Shown: positions 34,792 through 42,779, counted from the first letter of the stretch. The stretch: DNA of 64,000 nt from Aeromicrobium sp. IC_218 (GCF_004336805.1 NZ_SJXM01000007.1:1-64000), one strand, 5' to 3'. The notes: a model not told the origin generated them from the letters alone. Translations and numbers: made by a program.

Positions 34792-34887
34792 TCAGACGAC
34801 GATGTGGTCGTGATCGGACGTACCGAAGACGACGGTGCCCGCGACGATGGTCAGCGACAGGACGGCTACGACGATGATCCAGCTCAT
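34792..34887 (-). CDS. 31-residue single-pass membrane microprotein
   Basis: MSWIIVVAVLSLTIVAGTVV then FGTSDHDHIVV: one hydrophobic helix and a histidine/aspartate-containing tail. The ATG at 34887 lies 6 nt behind TACGGT on the same strand, exactly the leaderless spacing used by many genes in this window, which supports expression. It lies in the gap between two plus-strand genes. No family recognised; regulators of membrane enzymes are often of this size. Confidence 0.5.
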   Translation of the reverse strand: MSWIIVVAVLSLTIVAGTVVFGTSDHDHIVV

Positions 34888-34935
34888 GGGTCCACCGTAG
34901 GCCGCCCGAGGGCCAGGGCAAGGGCCTCGCGGTGG

Positions 34936-35490
34936 ACGCGCGATGAACTCTCGTCGTACGCGGGTCACACCATCCCGGACCTGGTGGGTCCCGGCCTGCG
35001 CCTGCTCTTCGTCGGCATCAATCCGGGGCTGGTGAGCGCGGCGACCGGCCTGCACTTCGCCCGCAACGGCAACCGCTTCTACCCCGCGCTGCGGGCCGCG
35101 GGCATCCTGCCGGCGGACGTCCTGAAGCCCGAGGACGCCGTGCCGGCGCTGCTCGAGCGCGGCGTCGGCATCACCAACCTCGTCCCGCGTGCGTCCGCCC
35201 GGGCCGACGAGCTCGACGACGACGAGCTCCGCGAGGGACGCGCCCGGCTGGAGCGGCTCGTGGCCGAGCATCGTCCGCGCGTCGTCGCCGTCGCCGGCAT
35301 CACCGCCTACCGCACCGCGTTCGGCGAGCGGCGGGCCTCCGCGGGCGAGCAGGAGCGCACGATCGGCGACGCCCGGCTCTGGGTCGTCCCCAACCCGAGC
35401 GGGCTCAACGCCCACGCGACGGTGGCGTCGCTCGCCGACGCGTACGGAGAGGCGGCCGACGCGGCTGGACTCCAGCGACTTCATGCATAG
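34936..35490 (+). CDS. mug: Mismatch-specific (G/U, G/T) DNA glycosylase, start codon unresolved
   Basis: Removes uracil or thymine opposite guanine. Family motifs are the catalytic-asparagine loop LLFVGINPGLVSAATG, HFARNGNRFYPALRAAG, GITNLVPR and the DNA-intercalating VVPNPSGLNAH. Homology-like sequence (TRDELSSYAGHTIPDL) begins at 34936, but no ATG, GTG or TTG lies just before it in frame. The nearest in-frame candidates are GTG 34984, which cuts into the fold, and GTG codons at 34786-34810, which lie antisense to the microprotein. An out-of-frame GTG at 34932 would fit if one G of GTGG were absent. The TAG stop overlaps the hsp20 promoter region. Confidence 0.8.
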   Translation, partial: TRDELSSYAGHTIPDLVGPGLRLLFVGINPGLVSAATGLHFARNGNRFYPALRAAGILPADVLKPEDAVPALLERGVGITNLVPRASARADELDDDELREGRARLERLVAEHRPRVVAVAGITAYRTAFGERRASAGEQERTIGDARLWVVPNPSGLNAHATVASLADAYGEAADAAGLQRLHA

Positions 35491-35506
35491 AATCCCTGTC
35501 ATGGGA

Positions 35507-35527
35507 ATTGAGTCGCATCGACTCATG
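35507..35527. promoter_or_regulatory. HAIR-like HspR operator upstream of hsp20
   Basis: Inverted half-sites ATTGAGT and ACTCATG separated by exactly 7 bp (CGCATCG) match the HspR-associated inverted repeat (CTTGAGT-N7-ACTCAAG) at 12 of 14 positions. It lies 56 bp before the hsp20 start. TAGAAT at 35488-35493, overlapping the mug stop codon, is a plausible -10 just upstream. Confidence 0.75.
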
Positions 35528-35582
35528 TTGAACAGGATGCCGGTCGAGGTGGCCGGCCTGATCGACCAGGAGGTTGGTTTCC

Positions 35583-36074
35583 ATGACGACGCTCTCCCGC
35601 TTCAACCGCCGCGACCCGTTCGCCGAGTTCGACTCGCTGATGCGCAACGCGTTCGCCGGCACCGCGCCGATGACGACCGAGCGCACCGACTTCATGCCGG
35701 CCGCCGAGACCCTGCGCGACGGTGACGACGCCGTCGTCCGGCTCGAGCTGCCCGGCATGGACGTCGAGAACGACGTCACCGTCGAGGCCGTCTCCGGACG
35801 TCTCGTCATCCGCGGCGAGCGCCGCGACGAGCGGGCCGAGGACGACCGCGGGCGCCACGTCCGCGAGATCCGCTACGGACGCTTCGAGCGCACCTTCGCC
35901 CTGCCCGCCCACGTCGGACCCGACGCGATCAGCGCCGGCTACGACGCCGGCGTGCTGAGCATCCGGGTCGCCGGCGTGTACGCCGGCACCGAGCCCACCC
36001 GCATCGCGGTGAGCTCGACCTCGCCCAAGGCCGTCGAGACGGTCAGCGGCGAGACCGCCGACGACGCGTCCTGA
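35583..36074 (+). CDS. Small heat-shock protein, Hsp20/alpha-crystallin family
   Basis: ATP-independent chaperone that holds unfolding proteins. The 163 residues have an N-terminal arm with RRDPFAEFDSLMRNAF, the alpha-crystallin domain at about 40-135 (VVRLELPGMDVENDVTVEAV, GRLVIRGERRDE, RYGRFERTFALP and the AGVLSIRV box) and a variable tail lacking an obvious IxI motif (TRIAV may serve). ATG at 35583 follows AGGAGG by 9 nt; a TTG three codons earlier is less likely. The HAIR-like operator upstream indicates HspR control and heat induction. A terminator follows. Confidence 0.94.
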   Translation: MTTLSRFNRRDPFAEFDSLMRNAFAGTAPMTTERTDFMPAAETLRDGDDAVVRLELPGMDVENDVTVEAVSGRLVIRGERRDERAEDDRGRHVREIRYGRFERTFALPAHVGPDAISAGYDAGVLSIRVAGVYAGTEPTRIAVSSTSPKAVETVSGETADDAS

Positions 36075-36084
36075 CGCACCGGCA

Positions 36085-36123
36085 CGAAGGCCGCCACCCT
36101 CACGCAGGGCGGCGGCCTTCGTC
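36085..36123 (+). terminator. hsp20 terminator
   Basis: A 17-bp stem (36085-36101 with 36107-36123), one mismatch, CACGC loop, CTTCGT tail, 11 bp after the stop. Confidence 0.82.
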
Positions 36124-36134
36124 GCGTCCGGACC

Positions 36135-36250
36135 CCTTCGACAGGCTCAGGGAGCGGAGGACTGCTCAGGTCCTCGAGCACACCAGCCACTCCTCGAGCT
36201 TGTCGAGAGGAGTCCCTTCGACAGGCTCAGGCAGCGGAGGACAGCTCAGG
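36135..36250. repeat. Dispersed palindromic repeat cluster copy 4
   Basis: CCCTTCGACAGGCTCAGGGA at 36135-36154 and a shorter copy at 36214-36231, with TCCTCGAGCTTGTCGAGAGGA between them (36191-36211) and repeated fragments GCGGAGGACTGCTCAGG / GCGGAGGACAGCTCAGG. It fills the space between hsp20 and the P450 3' end. Confidence 0.8.
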
Positions 36251-36300
36251 AACCCGGGGGACAGCTCAGGGAACGGAAGCAGGTCAGCAGCGGAGTGGGC

Positions 36301-37782
36301 CTAAGGGGCGTGGTGGACGGGGCAGCCACCGGCCTCGGCGACCGGCTCGTCGACCGGCTCCGCGGCGGTCGCGGCCGCAGCGGCCGGACGCCGGCGCGTC
36401 ACCGTGACCTCGAACCCCTGCGGCATCATCGTCAGCCGCTCGGCGATGCGCAGGTCGTAGCCGGGGTCGCCGGACAGGTCGTAGCGGTGCAGCAGCCGGG
36501 CCAGGACGAGCACCGCCTCGTGCAGCGCGAACTGGCGTCCGATGCACGCCCGCTCCCCCGTGCCGAACGGCTTGTACACGTGCGGCGGACGTCCCTTGCT
36601 CCGCGCGGGCAGGAAGCGGTCCGGGTCGAACTCCTCGGCGTCCTCGCCCCAGACCTCGGGGTCGCGGTGCACCAGCGGCAGCAGGACGAGCGCCCAGTCC
36701 TGCGGACGCATGCGCCAGCGTCCGCCGATCGTCGTCTCCTCGCGCGGCGAGCGCGCGAAGCCGGGCGCGGTGGGCCACAGCCGCAGCGCCTCGTCGAGCA
36801 CCCGGCGGACGTAGCGCAGCTTCGGCACCTGGGTGAACGTCGGCGCCGCGTCCGGTTCGGGGCCGAGCACCGCGTCGACCTCCGCCTGCGCCGTCGCGAC
36901 CACCTCGGGGTGGCGCGAGAGGTAGTAGAGCGCGAACGACAGCGCCCCGGACGTCGTCTCGTGCCCGGCGATGAGGAAGGTCAGGATCTGGTGCCGGATG
37001 TTCTCGTCCGGCAGCCGCTCGCCGGTCTCGGGGTGCGCGGTCTGCAGCATGAGGCCGAGCAGGTCGTCGTCCCGCCCGTCGTCGGCGGCCCGCCGCGCGC
37101 GCACGACCTCGTCGAGCATCCCGTCGAGGTAGGCCAGGTGCGGGGCGTTCGCGCGGTCGATGCGGCGCCGGACGATCGAGGCGCCGGGCACACCGTCGAG
37201 GCTGGACTTGCGCTGCGCCGACTTCAGCGCCGCGACCATCGCGGGGATGAACGGGTGCGGCTCGTCGCTGGCGAAGGAGCCGAAGTCCTGGCTGAACGCG
37301 GTGCGGCTCAGCGTCTCGAGGGTCAGCTTGGTCATGTCGCGCGAGACGTCGACCGGCGCCTGCGCCGCGTCCCAGCGGGCGAACAGCTCGTCGGAGGTCT
37401 GCACCATCACTGGGTGGTAGCGCTCCATCGCCTGCTTGGAGAAGGCGGGGCGCAGCAGGTCGTGGGCCAGGCGCCACTCGGGCTCGTCGTTGTGCGCGGT
37501 GAACAGGCCCGCCCCGCCCAGCTCGCGCAGCGACTCCAGGGCCGGCGACAGGGCCTTCTCGAACCGGTGCTCGTCGCACAGCTCGGCGGAGAGGCTCGCG
37601 CCGGCCACGATCACGAACTGCTGGCGGAAGGCGCGCACCGAGAAGATCGGGCCGAGTCCCTCGCCGCGCCGCATGATGCCCTGCAGCGGGGTGTCGCGCA
37701 GGTCCGGGTCGACGTCACCCGTGAGCAGACGCCGGCCCGCCGGGTGCGGGAAGGCCTGGCCGGACCAGTCGTTGTGGATCAC
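36301..37782 (-). CDS. Cytochrome P450, CYP102-like heme domain without reductase
   Basis: A 493-residue soluble monooxygenase. The I-helix is FLIAGHETTSGALSFAL, the ExxR pair is in VLDEALRLWP, and the heme loop FGTGERACIGRQFALHE has its ligand at C413. The opening (GPIFSVRAF), the long PSTG-type spacing and the heme loop resemble the fatty-acid hydroxylase heme domain of P450 BM3 (CYP102), but the protein ends with an alanine-rich tail (CPVHHAP) instead of a fused FAD/FMN reductase. Separate redox partners are therefore needed; none is encoded nearby. GTG at 37782 follows TACCGT by 6 nt (leaderless). Confidence 0.92.
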   Translation of the reverse strand: MIHNDWSGQAFPHPAGRRLLTGDVDPDLRDTPLQGIMRRGEGLGPIFSVRAFRQQFVIVAGASLSAELCDEHRFEKALSPALESLRELGGAGLFTAHNDEPEWRLAHDLLRPAFSKQAMERYHPVMVQTSDELFARWDAAQAPVDVSRDMTKLTLETLSRTAFSQDFGSFASDEPHPFIPAMVAALKSAQRKSSLDGVPGASIVRRRIDRANAPHLAYLDGMLDEVVRARRAADDGRDDDLLGLMLQTAHPETGERLPDENIRHQILTFLIAGHETTSGALSFALYYLSRHPEVVATAQAEVDAVLGPEPDAAPTFTQVPKLRYVRRVLDEALRLWPTAPGFARSPREETTIGGRWRMRPQDWALVLLPLVHRDPEVWGEDAEEFDPDRFLPARSKGRPPHVYKPFGTGERACIGRQFALHEAVLVLARLLHRYDLSGDPGYDLRIAERLTMMPQGFEVTVTRRRPAAAAATAAEPVDEPVAEAGGCPVHHAP

Positions 37783-37807
37783 ATACCCACGGTATGCGAG
37801 TGGAGGG

Positions 37808-37881
37808 TCCCTTCGACAGGCTCAGGGCAGGCTCCTTCGACAGGCTCGGGGAACGGGCGCTCCCCGAGCCTGTCGAGGGGA
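37808..37881. repeat. Dispersed palindromic repeat copy 5, doubling as a terminator
   Basis: TCCCTTCGACAGGCTCAGGG at 37808-37827 is followed by an inverted pair, 37834-37852 with 37861-37879 (19-bp arms, one mismatch), that can form a long hairpin. The hairpin ends five bases before the stop of the GDPD gene and so can terminate it. Confidence 0.78.
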
Positions 37882-37883
37882 GG

Positions 37884-39038
37884 TCAGCCGGCCTGGCGGT
37901 ACCGGTCGCGCAGCCAGGCCTTGCGGGCCTGGACGGCCTCGTCCGGGAAGTCGGAGAAGATGCCGTCGACCCCGGCGTCGAGCAGGGCCAGCAGCTCGCC
38001 CCGCACGTCGCCGTGGGCGTTCGGGTCGGTGCCGCGCCGGAAGTTCGTCGGCAGGAACTGGTTCTCCGCCCGCACCGTCCAGACGTGGACGTCCAGCCCG
38101 ACCCGGTGCGCGTCCCGCACCACGCTGCTCGGCGCGCCGGTCGCCCCGGCCGCGTCGCGCGGCAGCACGACCTTCTTCTCCGCCCCGATGCCGTCGGCGT
38201 AACGGGCGATCTCGCGCAGGCCGCGCGGCGTGACGAGGTCGGCGTACGTGCGCGGGTCGCCGGCCGCCCGCAGGTCGTACGGCGCCCCGGCCGCGTCGAC
38301 GAGCTGGGCCAGGCGGACGCGGGTCATGCGCGACAGGTCACGCAGGTTGCCGGTCTCGAAGGACTGCACGATCACCGGCGACGTGGGGCGGTTCAGGCCG
38401 TGACGGCGCAGGGTGCGCACCAGCGGCTCCTCCAGCGACAGGCCGATCGAGTCGAAGTAGGTCGGGTGCTTGGTCTCGGGGTAGACCGAGATCGTCCGGC
38501 CCTCTCGGCGCGAGGCGCGCTTCGCCAGGTCGAGCACCTCCTCGAAGGTCGGCACCTCGAACCGTCCGTCGTAGGCGGTGTTGTCCGGGCGGACCTGCGG
38601 CAGGCGCTCCTTGGCTCGCAGCGTCTTGAGCTCACGCAGCGTGAAGTCCTCGGTGAACCAGCCGGTCACCGTCACCCCGTCGATGGTCTTGGTGGCCCGC
38701 CGGGCGGCGAACTCCGGGTGCTGCGCGACGTCCGTCGTCGTGCTGATCTCGTTCTCGTGCCGGGCGACCAGGACTCCGTCCTTGGTGGGCACGAGGTCGG
38801 GCTCGATGAAGTCCGCGCCCTGGCGGATGGCGACGCGGTAGGCCTCGAGCGTGTGCTCGGGCCGGTAGCCGGACGCGCCGCGGTGGGCGATGACCACCGG
38901 CGCGGCCTGGTGGTGGGACCCACGGTCGTGGGCCTCGGCGCTGCCCGCGCCGAGTGGGACGAGGCCGGCCGCGAGTGCGAGGCCGGCGAGTGGACCGATG
39001 ACGTGCAGCCGCGTGGAGCGGCTCCCCCGAGTGCTCAT
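37884..39038 (-). CDS. Secreted glycerophosphodiester phosphodiesterase (GlpQ type)
   Basis: Hydrolyses glycerophosphodiesters to glycerol-3-phosphate and an alcohol outside the membrane. The 384 residues start with a signal peptide (about 1-36: basic STRGSRSTRLH, hydrophobic GPLAGLALAAGLVPLG, cleavage near AEAHD). The TIM-barrel active site is seen as VVIAHRGASGYRPEHTL, the metal-binding FIEPDLVPTKDG and HENEIS; TKHPTYF and the C-terminal GVDGIFSDFPDEA complete the pattern of the long periplasmic/extracellular GlpQ form. ATG at 39038 chosen because it starts the signal peptide; the earlier frame is antisense sequence. Confidence 0.93.
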   Translation of the reverse strand: MSTRGSRSTRLHVIGPLAGLALAAGLVPLGAGSAEAHDRGSHHQAAPVVIAHRGASGYRPEHTLEAYRVAIRQGADFIEPDLVPTKDGVLVARHENEISTTTDVAQHPEFAARRATKTIDGVTVTGWFTEDFTLRELKTLRAKERLPQVRPDNTAYDGRFEVPTFEEVLDLAKRASRREGRTISVYPETKHPTYFDSIGLSLEEPLVRTLRRHGLNRPTSPVIVQSFETGNLRDLSRMTRVRLAQLVDAAGAPYDLRAAGDPRTYADLVTPRGLREIARYADGIGAEKKVVLPRDAAGATGAPSSVVRDAHRVGLDVHVWTVRAENQFLPTNFRRGTDPNAHGDVRGELLALLDAGVDGIFSDFPDEAVQARKAWLRDRYRQAG

Positions 39039-39111
39039 GGCCCCAGGACAGCACGCGGTCAGGTCAGCCGGGCGGACGCCCGGTGAACGCTGCGTGTCGG
39101 CTGCGGACGGT

Positions 39112-39798
39112 TCAGTCGACCAGCGAGGTGCGCAGCCGGTCGAGCAGCTTCTCGTCGGCACCGGCCCGCGTGGCCCAGCCCTCGACCCCGCCGTCGGCGG
39201 CGTCCCAGCGGTCGAGCACGCTCTCGATCGCCTCGACCGGAGTGGTGAAGAAGGACGCCGGCAGGTGCGCGCGGTTCGCGGCGCCCGGGCCCTGGCTGAG
39301 CCGGGCGTCGATCGCGTCGTACTCCTTCTCGGTGGCCAGGTAGTCGGCGACCACGTGCTCGTGCTCGACGCCGAGCAGGCGCAGCACGAGGGCGACGCTC
39401 ACGCCGGTGCGGTCCTTGCCCGCGGCGCAGTGCAGCAGGGCGGGTCCGTCGGTGTCGGCGACCTCGCGGAGCACCTCGACGAAACGCGCGCTGGAGTGGT
39501 CGAGCATGACCCGGTAGAGGTCGGTGAGGTCGCGGACCGGGTGCGCGTCAGGGCGCAGCGCCTCGAGCAGCGGGACGTTGACCACACGGGTGGACGGTCC
39601 GGCCAGGGGGTGGACGCTCGCCAGCTCGCCGGCCGATCGCAGGTCGAGGACGACCGCGGGCGGCCAGACCAGGCCCTCGGGCACCGCGTCGCCGGCCATG
39701 GGGGCGGCGCTGCGCAGCACCCGCCCGGCCCGCACGCGTCCGCCACCGGGGACGGGCAGCCCGCCGACGTCGCGCAGGTTCGGCAGGAAGGTCGTCAT
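39112..39798 (-). CDS. Protein-tyrosine/serine phosphatase (dual-specificity-like)
   Basis: A 228-residue phosphatase of the tyrosine-protein-phosphatase family 3 / MptpB-like group. The P-loop is HCAAGKDRTG with nucleophile C124; the N-terminal FLPNLRDVGGLPVPGGGRVR and VLRSAAPM are family markers and AVVLDLRSAGEL gives the DLRS motif. MptpB-like enzymes also act on phosphoinositides; the natural target here is unknown. The ATG at 39798 follows TAGGGT by 6 nt (leaderless), so it is transcribed separately from the GDPD gene 73 bp downstream. Confidence 0.9.
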   Translation of the reverse strand: MTTFLPNLRDVGGLPVPGGGRVRAGRVLRSAAPMAGDAVPEGLVWPPAVVLDLRSAGELASVHPLAGPSTRVVNVPLLEALRPDAHPVRDLTDLYRVMLDHSSARFVEVLREVADTDGPALLHCAAGKDRTGVSVALVLRLLGVEHEHVVADYLATEKEYDAIDARLSQGPGAANRAHLPASFFTTPVEAIESVLDRWDAADGGVEGWATRAGADEKLLDRLRTSLVD

Positions 39799-39891
39799 GT
39801 CCCGACCCTAGCCACCGGGTCCGACGGCGTGGCCGAGCCCACGTCGTCTCGACTCGCAACCAGGGGGGTGCCTGTTCGTATGATGTGCGGC

Positions 39892-40803
39892 GTGCCCTCG
39901 CCCAGGAAAGTAGCCGCCACCGCGCTCGTGGGCAGCACCGCCGCCCTGACGGGCTTCTACGGCACCGTGCTGGCCGAGGCCGTGATGGCGCGCAAGGTGA
40001 TCGGCGTGACGGACGACCGTCCGCCCTCCCCCGACGGCCTGTACGGCGACGACCTGCCCGGCGAGCCCGTGCGCGTGCTGGTCGCCGGTGACTCCGCCGC
40101 CGTGGGCTACGGCACCGACCGTGCCGACCAGACCCCGCCCGGCCTCATCGGCATCGGGCTCTCGCACGTGCTGGACTGCCCCGTCGACGTGCGCAGCGTC
40201 GCCGTCGTCGGCGCCCAGACGTCCGACCTGCCCGGCCAGCTCGAGATCGGCCTGGAGCACAAGCCGGACGTCGTCGTCATCATCGTCGGCGCGAACGACG
40301 TCACCCACCGCGTGAGTCCGCGGACGTCCGCTCGCCGGCTCGGCGCGGTGGTGCGCGACCTGACGTCCCGCAACATCGAGGTCGTCGTGGGCACCTGCCC
40401 CGACCTGGGCCTCGTCCGTCCGCTGCAGCAGCCGCTACGCTGGTACGCCCACCAGGTCAGCACCCACCTGGCCAAGCGGCAGACCGTCGCGGTGGCCCGC
40501 AACGGCGGACGCGCGGTGTCGCTCGGCGAGCTGCTCGGCCGGCTGTTCCTGGAGCACCACGACACGATGTTCGGTGCCGACCGCTTCCACCCGTCCGCGC
40601 GGGGCTACGCGAACATGGCCGCCGTGCTGCTGCCGGCGATCACCGGCGCGCTGCGCGAGCACGAGACCGGCCGTGTGCCGTTCTTCGACGTCCCCCGCGA
40701 CCTCATGCCGCTCGGCGCGGCCGCCGCCCAGGCCTCGCACGAGGCCGGCACCGAGGTGGTCGGCGCGGGTCGCTGGGCGACCGTCCGCCGCCGTCGCGGC
40801 TGA
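39892..40803 (+). CDS. SGNH/GDSL hydrolase family protein
   Basis: A 303-residue protein with an N-terminal hydrophobic segment (about 7-27, AATALVGSTAALTGFYGTVLA) that anchors or exports it. The SGNH blocks are VLVAGDSAAVGYGT (catalytic Ser), SVVGAQT-like VAVVGAQTSDLPGQ (Gly), IIVGANDVTH (Asn) and DRFHPSARGY (Asp-His dyad). Such enzymes are esterases or acyltransferases on lipids or glycans. GTG at 39892 lies 7 nt behind TATGAT (39879-39884), so I prefer it to the overlapping ATGATG four codons earlier. Strong terminator follows. Confidence 0.9.
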   Translation: MPSPRKVAATALVGSTAALTGFYGTVLAEAVMARKVIGVTDDRPPSPDGLYGDDLPGEPVRVLVAGDSAAVGYGTDRADQTPPGLIGIGLSHVLDCPVDVRSVAVVGAQTSDLPGQLEIGLEHKPDVVVIIVGANDVTHRVSPRTSARRLGAVVRDLTSRNIEVVVGTCPDLGLVRPLQQPLRWYAHQVSTHLAKRQTVAVARNGGRAVSLGELLGRLFLEHHDTMFGADRFHPSARGYANMAAVLLPAITGALREHETGRVPFFDVPRDLMPLGAAAAQASHEAGTEVVGAGRWATVRRRRG

Positions 40804-40817
40804 GCCGCCACGAACGC

Positions 40818-40855
40818 CGACGGGCCGGCTCCCCCGAGGGGGAACCGGCCCGTCG
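40818..40855. terminator. Bidirectional terminator between convergent genes
   Basis: An 18-bp GC-rich stem (40818-40835 with 40838-40855), one mismatch, GA loop, between the SGNH hydrolase and the convergent Bax-inhibitor gene. Confidence 0.83.
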
Positions 40856-40870
40856 TGCGTGGTGCTGGGG

Positions 40871-41707
40871 TCAGTCGTCGCCGCGCAGGATGGCGAGGAT
40901 GCGCAGCAGCTCCAGGTACAGCCACACGAGGGTGACCGTGAGGCCGAAGGCCGCGCGCCACGACTCACGCTCCGGGAGCCCGGCGCGGACGCCCTGCTCG
41001 ACGTAGTCGAAGTCGAGGATCAGCATGAACACGGCCAGGACGACCGCGACCACCGAGACGAGCAGGCCCAGCGTGCCCATGCCGCGCAGGCCACCGGACT
41101 CGAGGACGCCGGTCAGGCTCAGGATCAGGTTGACGACCATGACGCCCAGGAAGGCGAACATCGAGATCAGGACGACCTTGCGGAACTTGGCCGTGACCTG
41201 GATGTCGAAGAACTTGTAGGCGCCCAGCGTCGCGGCGAAGGCGACGATGGTGGCCAGCACGGCCTGGAAGACGATCGTCTGGTCGCCGACGTAGCTCGCG
41301 ATGACCTTCGAGAAGGCGCCGACGAACGCGCCCTCCGCCACGGCGTAGGCCATGACCAGCGCGGGGCTGATGATCTTCTTGAACGAGTTGACCATCGACA
41401 GCACGAAGCCGATGAGCGCGCCGCCCATGGCGAACATCCACGCCTTCTGGATGTTCTCGTTCGAGGCGGTGATGTCACCGATGAGGAACCAGGTGACGGC
41501 CGCGGAGATCGCGACCAGGCCGAGCGTGATGGCCGTCTTCTCGACCACCGTGTCGACGGTCATGCGGCGCTGGTCGGTCACGGGCTGCGAGCCGTACGTG
41601 GTGGGCTCGCCGTTGAGGTCGATCTGCCACTGCGACGGGTCGGTGCGCAACTGGCCACGACCGTTGAACTCCTCGCTGCGCGAGAAGACGGGGTTGCTGC
41701 TCTGCAT
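40871..41707 (-). CDS. Bax inhibitor-1/YccA family membrane protein
   Basis: A 278-residue polytopic membrane protein with seven hydrophobic segments after a soluble N-terminal stretch of about 50 residues (MQSSNPVFSRSEEFNGRG). BI-1 features include VMAYAVAEGAFVGAFSKVI, FAATLGAYKFFDIQVT and the C-terminal LDFDYVEQGVRAGLP with its paired aspartates, proposed pH sensors of a calcium leak in characterised homologues. The N-terminal extension with YG.QPVTDQRRMTVD is typical of the actinobacterial group. ATG at 41707 follows GGAGGAA. Confidence 0.93.
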   Translation of the reverse strand: MQSSNPVFSRSEEFNGRGQLRTDPSQWQIDLNGEPTTYGSQPVTDQRRMTVDTVVEKTAITLGLVAISAAVTWFLIGDITASNENIQKAWMFAMGGALIGFVLSMVNSFKKIISPALVMAYAVAEGAFVGAFSKVIASYVGDQTIVFQAVLATIVAFAATLGAYKFFDIQVTAKFRKVVLISMFAFLGVMVVNLILSLTGVLESGGLRGMGTLGLLVSVVAVVLAVFMLILDFDYVEQGVRAGLPERESWRAAFGLTVTLVWLYLELLRILAILRGDD

Positions 41708-41777
41708 GGTTCCTCCGGATAGGGCGGGACGTGCGTCCACCCTATAGAACGCAGCACCCCCGTGCTTTGTGCCCGAA

Positions 41778-42779
41778 TCAGCGGTTGTTCTGGGCAACCT
41801 CAGGCGGGTTCATCGGCTCGACGGAGGCCGGTGCGAGCGGGGCCACCGCCGGCACCTTGAGCAGGGGCGGGTCGACCTCACGCGTCGGCGCGCCGACGAC
41901 CGGCGACTCGCTGCCGTACTCGTCCGGCCTCCACTCGATCAGCCGGAGCGGGAAGACATTCCAGGCGCTCTGCCCGTTCTCCAAGGCCCGCGAGGTGAGC
42001 GCCCCGGACTCGGTGCACGCCTCGTCGAGACAGTCGGCGTACTGCGGAGCCTCGACCACGAGCGGACGACCAAGGGCGTCGTAGAGCTGGACGTCCCGGA
42101 TCGGGTTGCCCTGGGCGTCGTAGGCGAAGACGTTCGTGACCGGCTCGCCGTCGAGCACCAGCCCGGGCCCGGCGTAGCCCGAGGCGTCGACCTCGTCCCA
42201 CGAGACGCTCTGGTAGGCGATCTCGCCGACCAGCGGGACGACGGCCAGGGCTGTCACCAGGTTCGCTCCCACGAGGGCCCGTCGCCACCAGGTGCCGCGC
42301 GACCGGGCCCGGCTCCACTGCACGCTCGCGACCACGAGCAGCACCGCCAGCGTCCACTCCCCCACGTCCCGGGGCACGGGCGCGCCGTTGCGTCCGCTCA
42401 GGATGATCAGCCAGCCGGTGACGACGAGCCCTCGGGCGACCCACCAGACCGGGCGGACCGTCTCGAGGAAGTCCAGCACCGCCGATCCGGCCGGGTTGCC
42501 GCTCAGACGGGACACGAGGTCGGTCCAGGTCTCACCCGGGCTCATCCGTCGACGCGCGACCGGCTCCGGGCGCGGGAAGCCCGCGGCCGTGCGCAGCTCG
42601 TCGGCGTAGGCCGCCGGGTCGGGCAGCTCGCGACGCAGGTCCTCGGCGAAGCCCTCGGCCAGGTCGGCCTCGAGCCCGTCGGTGAGCTCCTCCACCTCCT
42701 CGGCCGGCAGGTCCGACAGGGCCGCGCGGACGCGGCGGGCGAAGTCGGCGATCTGCGCCGGCACGGTCGTGGTGGTCAT
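41778..42779 (-). CDS. HAAS-domain membrane protein partnered with PadR
   Basis: A 333-residue protein. The N-terminal 60 residues (FARRVRAALSDLPAEEVEELTDGLEADL style helices, residues 11-40) form a HAAS signalling domain, followed by a linker and four hydrophobic segments (about 113-205), then an extracytoplasmic domain (SVSWDEVDASGYAGPGLVLD, NVFAYDAQGNPI) with a CLDEAC cysteine pair. HAAS proteins are regularly encoded with PadR repressors that control them, as here: the ATG overlaps the PadR stop by 4 bp. The ligand or stress sensed is unknown. Confidence 0.83.
   Translation of the reverse strand: MTTTTVPAQIADFARRVRAALSDLPAEEVEELTDGLEADLAEGFAEDLRRELPDPAAYADELRTAAGFPRPEPVARRRMSPGETWTDLVSRLSGNPAGSAVLDFLETVRPVWWVARGLVVTGWLIILSGRNGAPVPRDVGEWTLAVLLVVASVQWSRARSRGTWWRRALVGANLVTALAVVPLVGEIAYQSVSWDEVDASGYAGPGLVLDGEPVTNVFAYDAQGNPIRDVQLYDALGRPLVVEAPQYADCLDEACTESGALTSRALENGQSAWNVFPLRLIEWRPDEYGSESPVVGAPTREVDPPLLKVPAVAPLAPASVEPMNPPEVAQNNR

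Noticed and set aside
10686-37881. Repeated CCCTTCGACAGGCTCAGGG units as a CRISPR array
   Set aside because: Copies are dispersed over 27 kb in both orientations with no regular spacers, and no cas gene is present.
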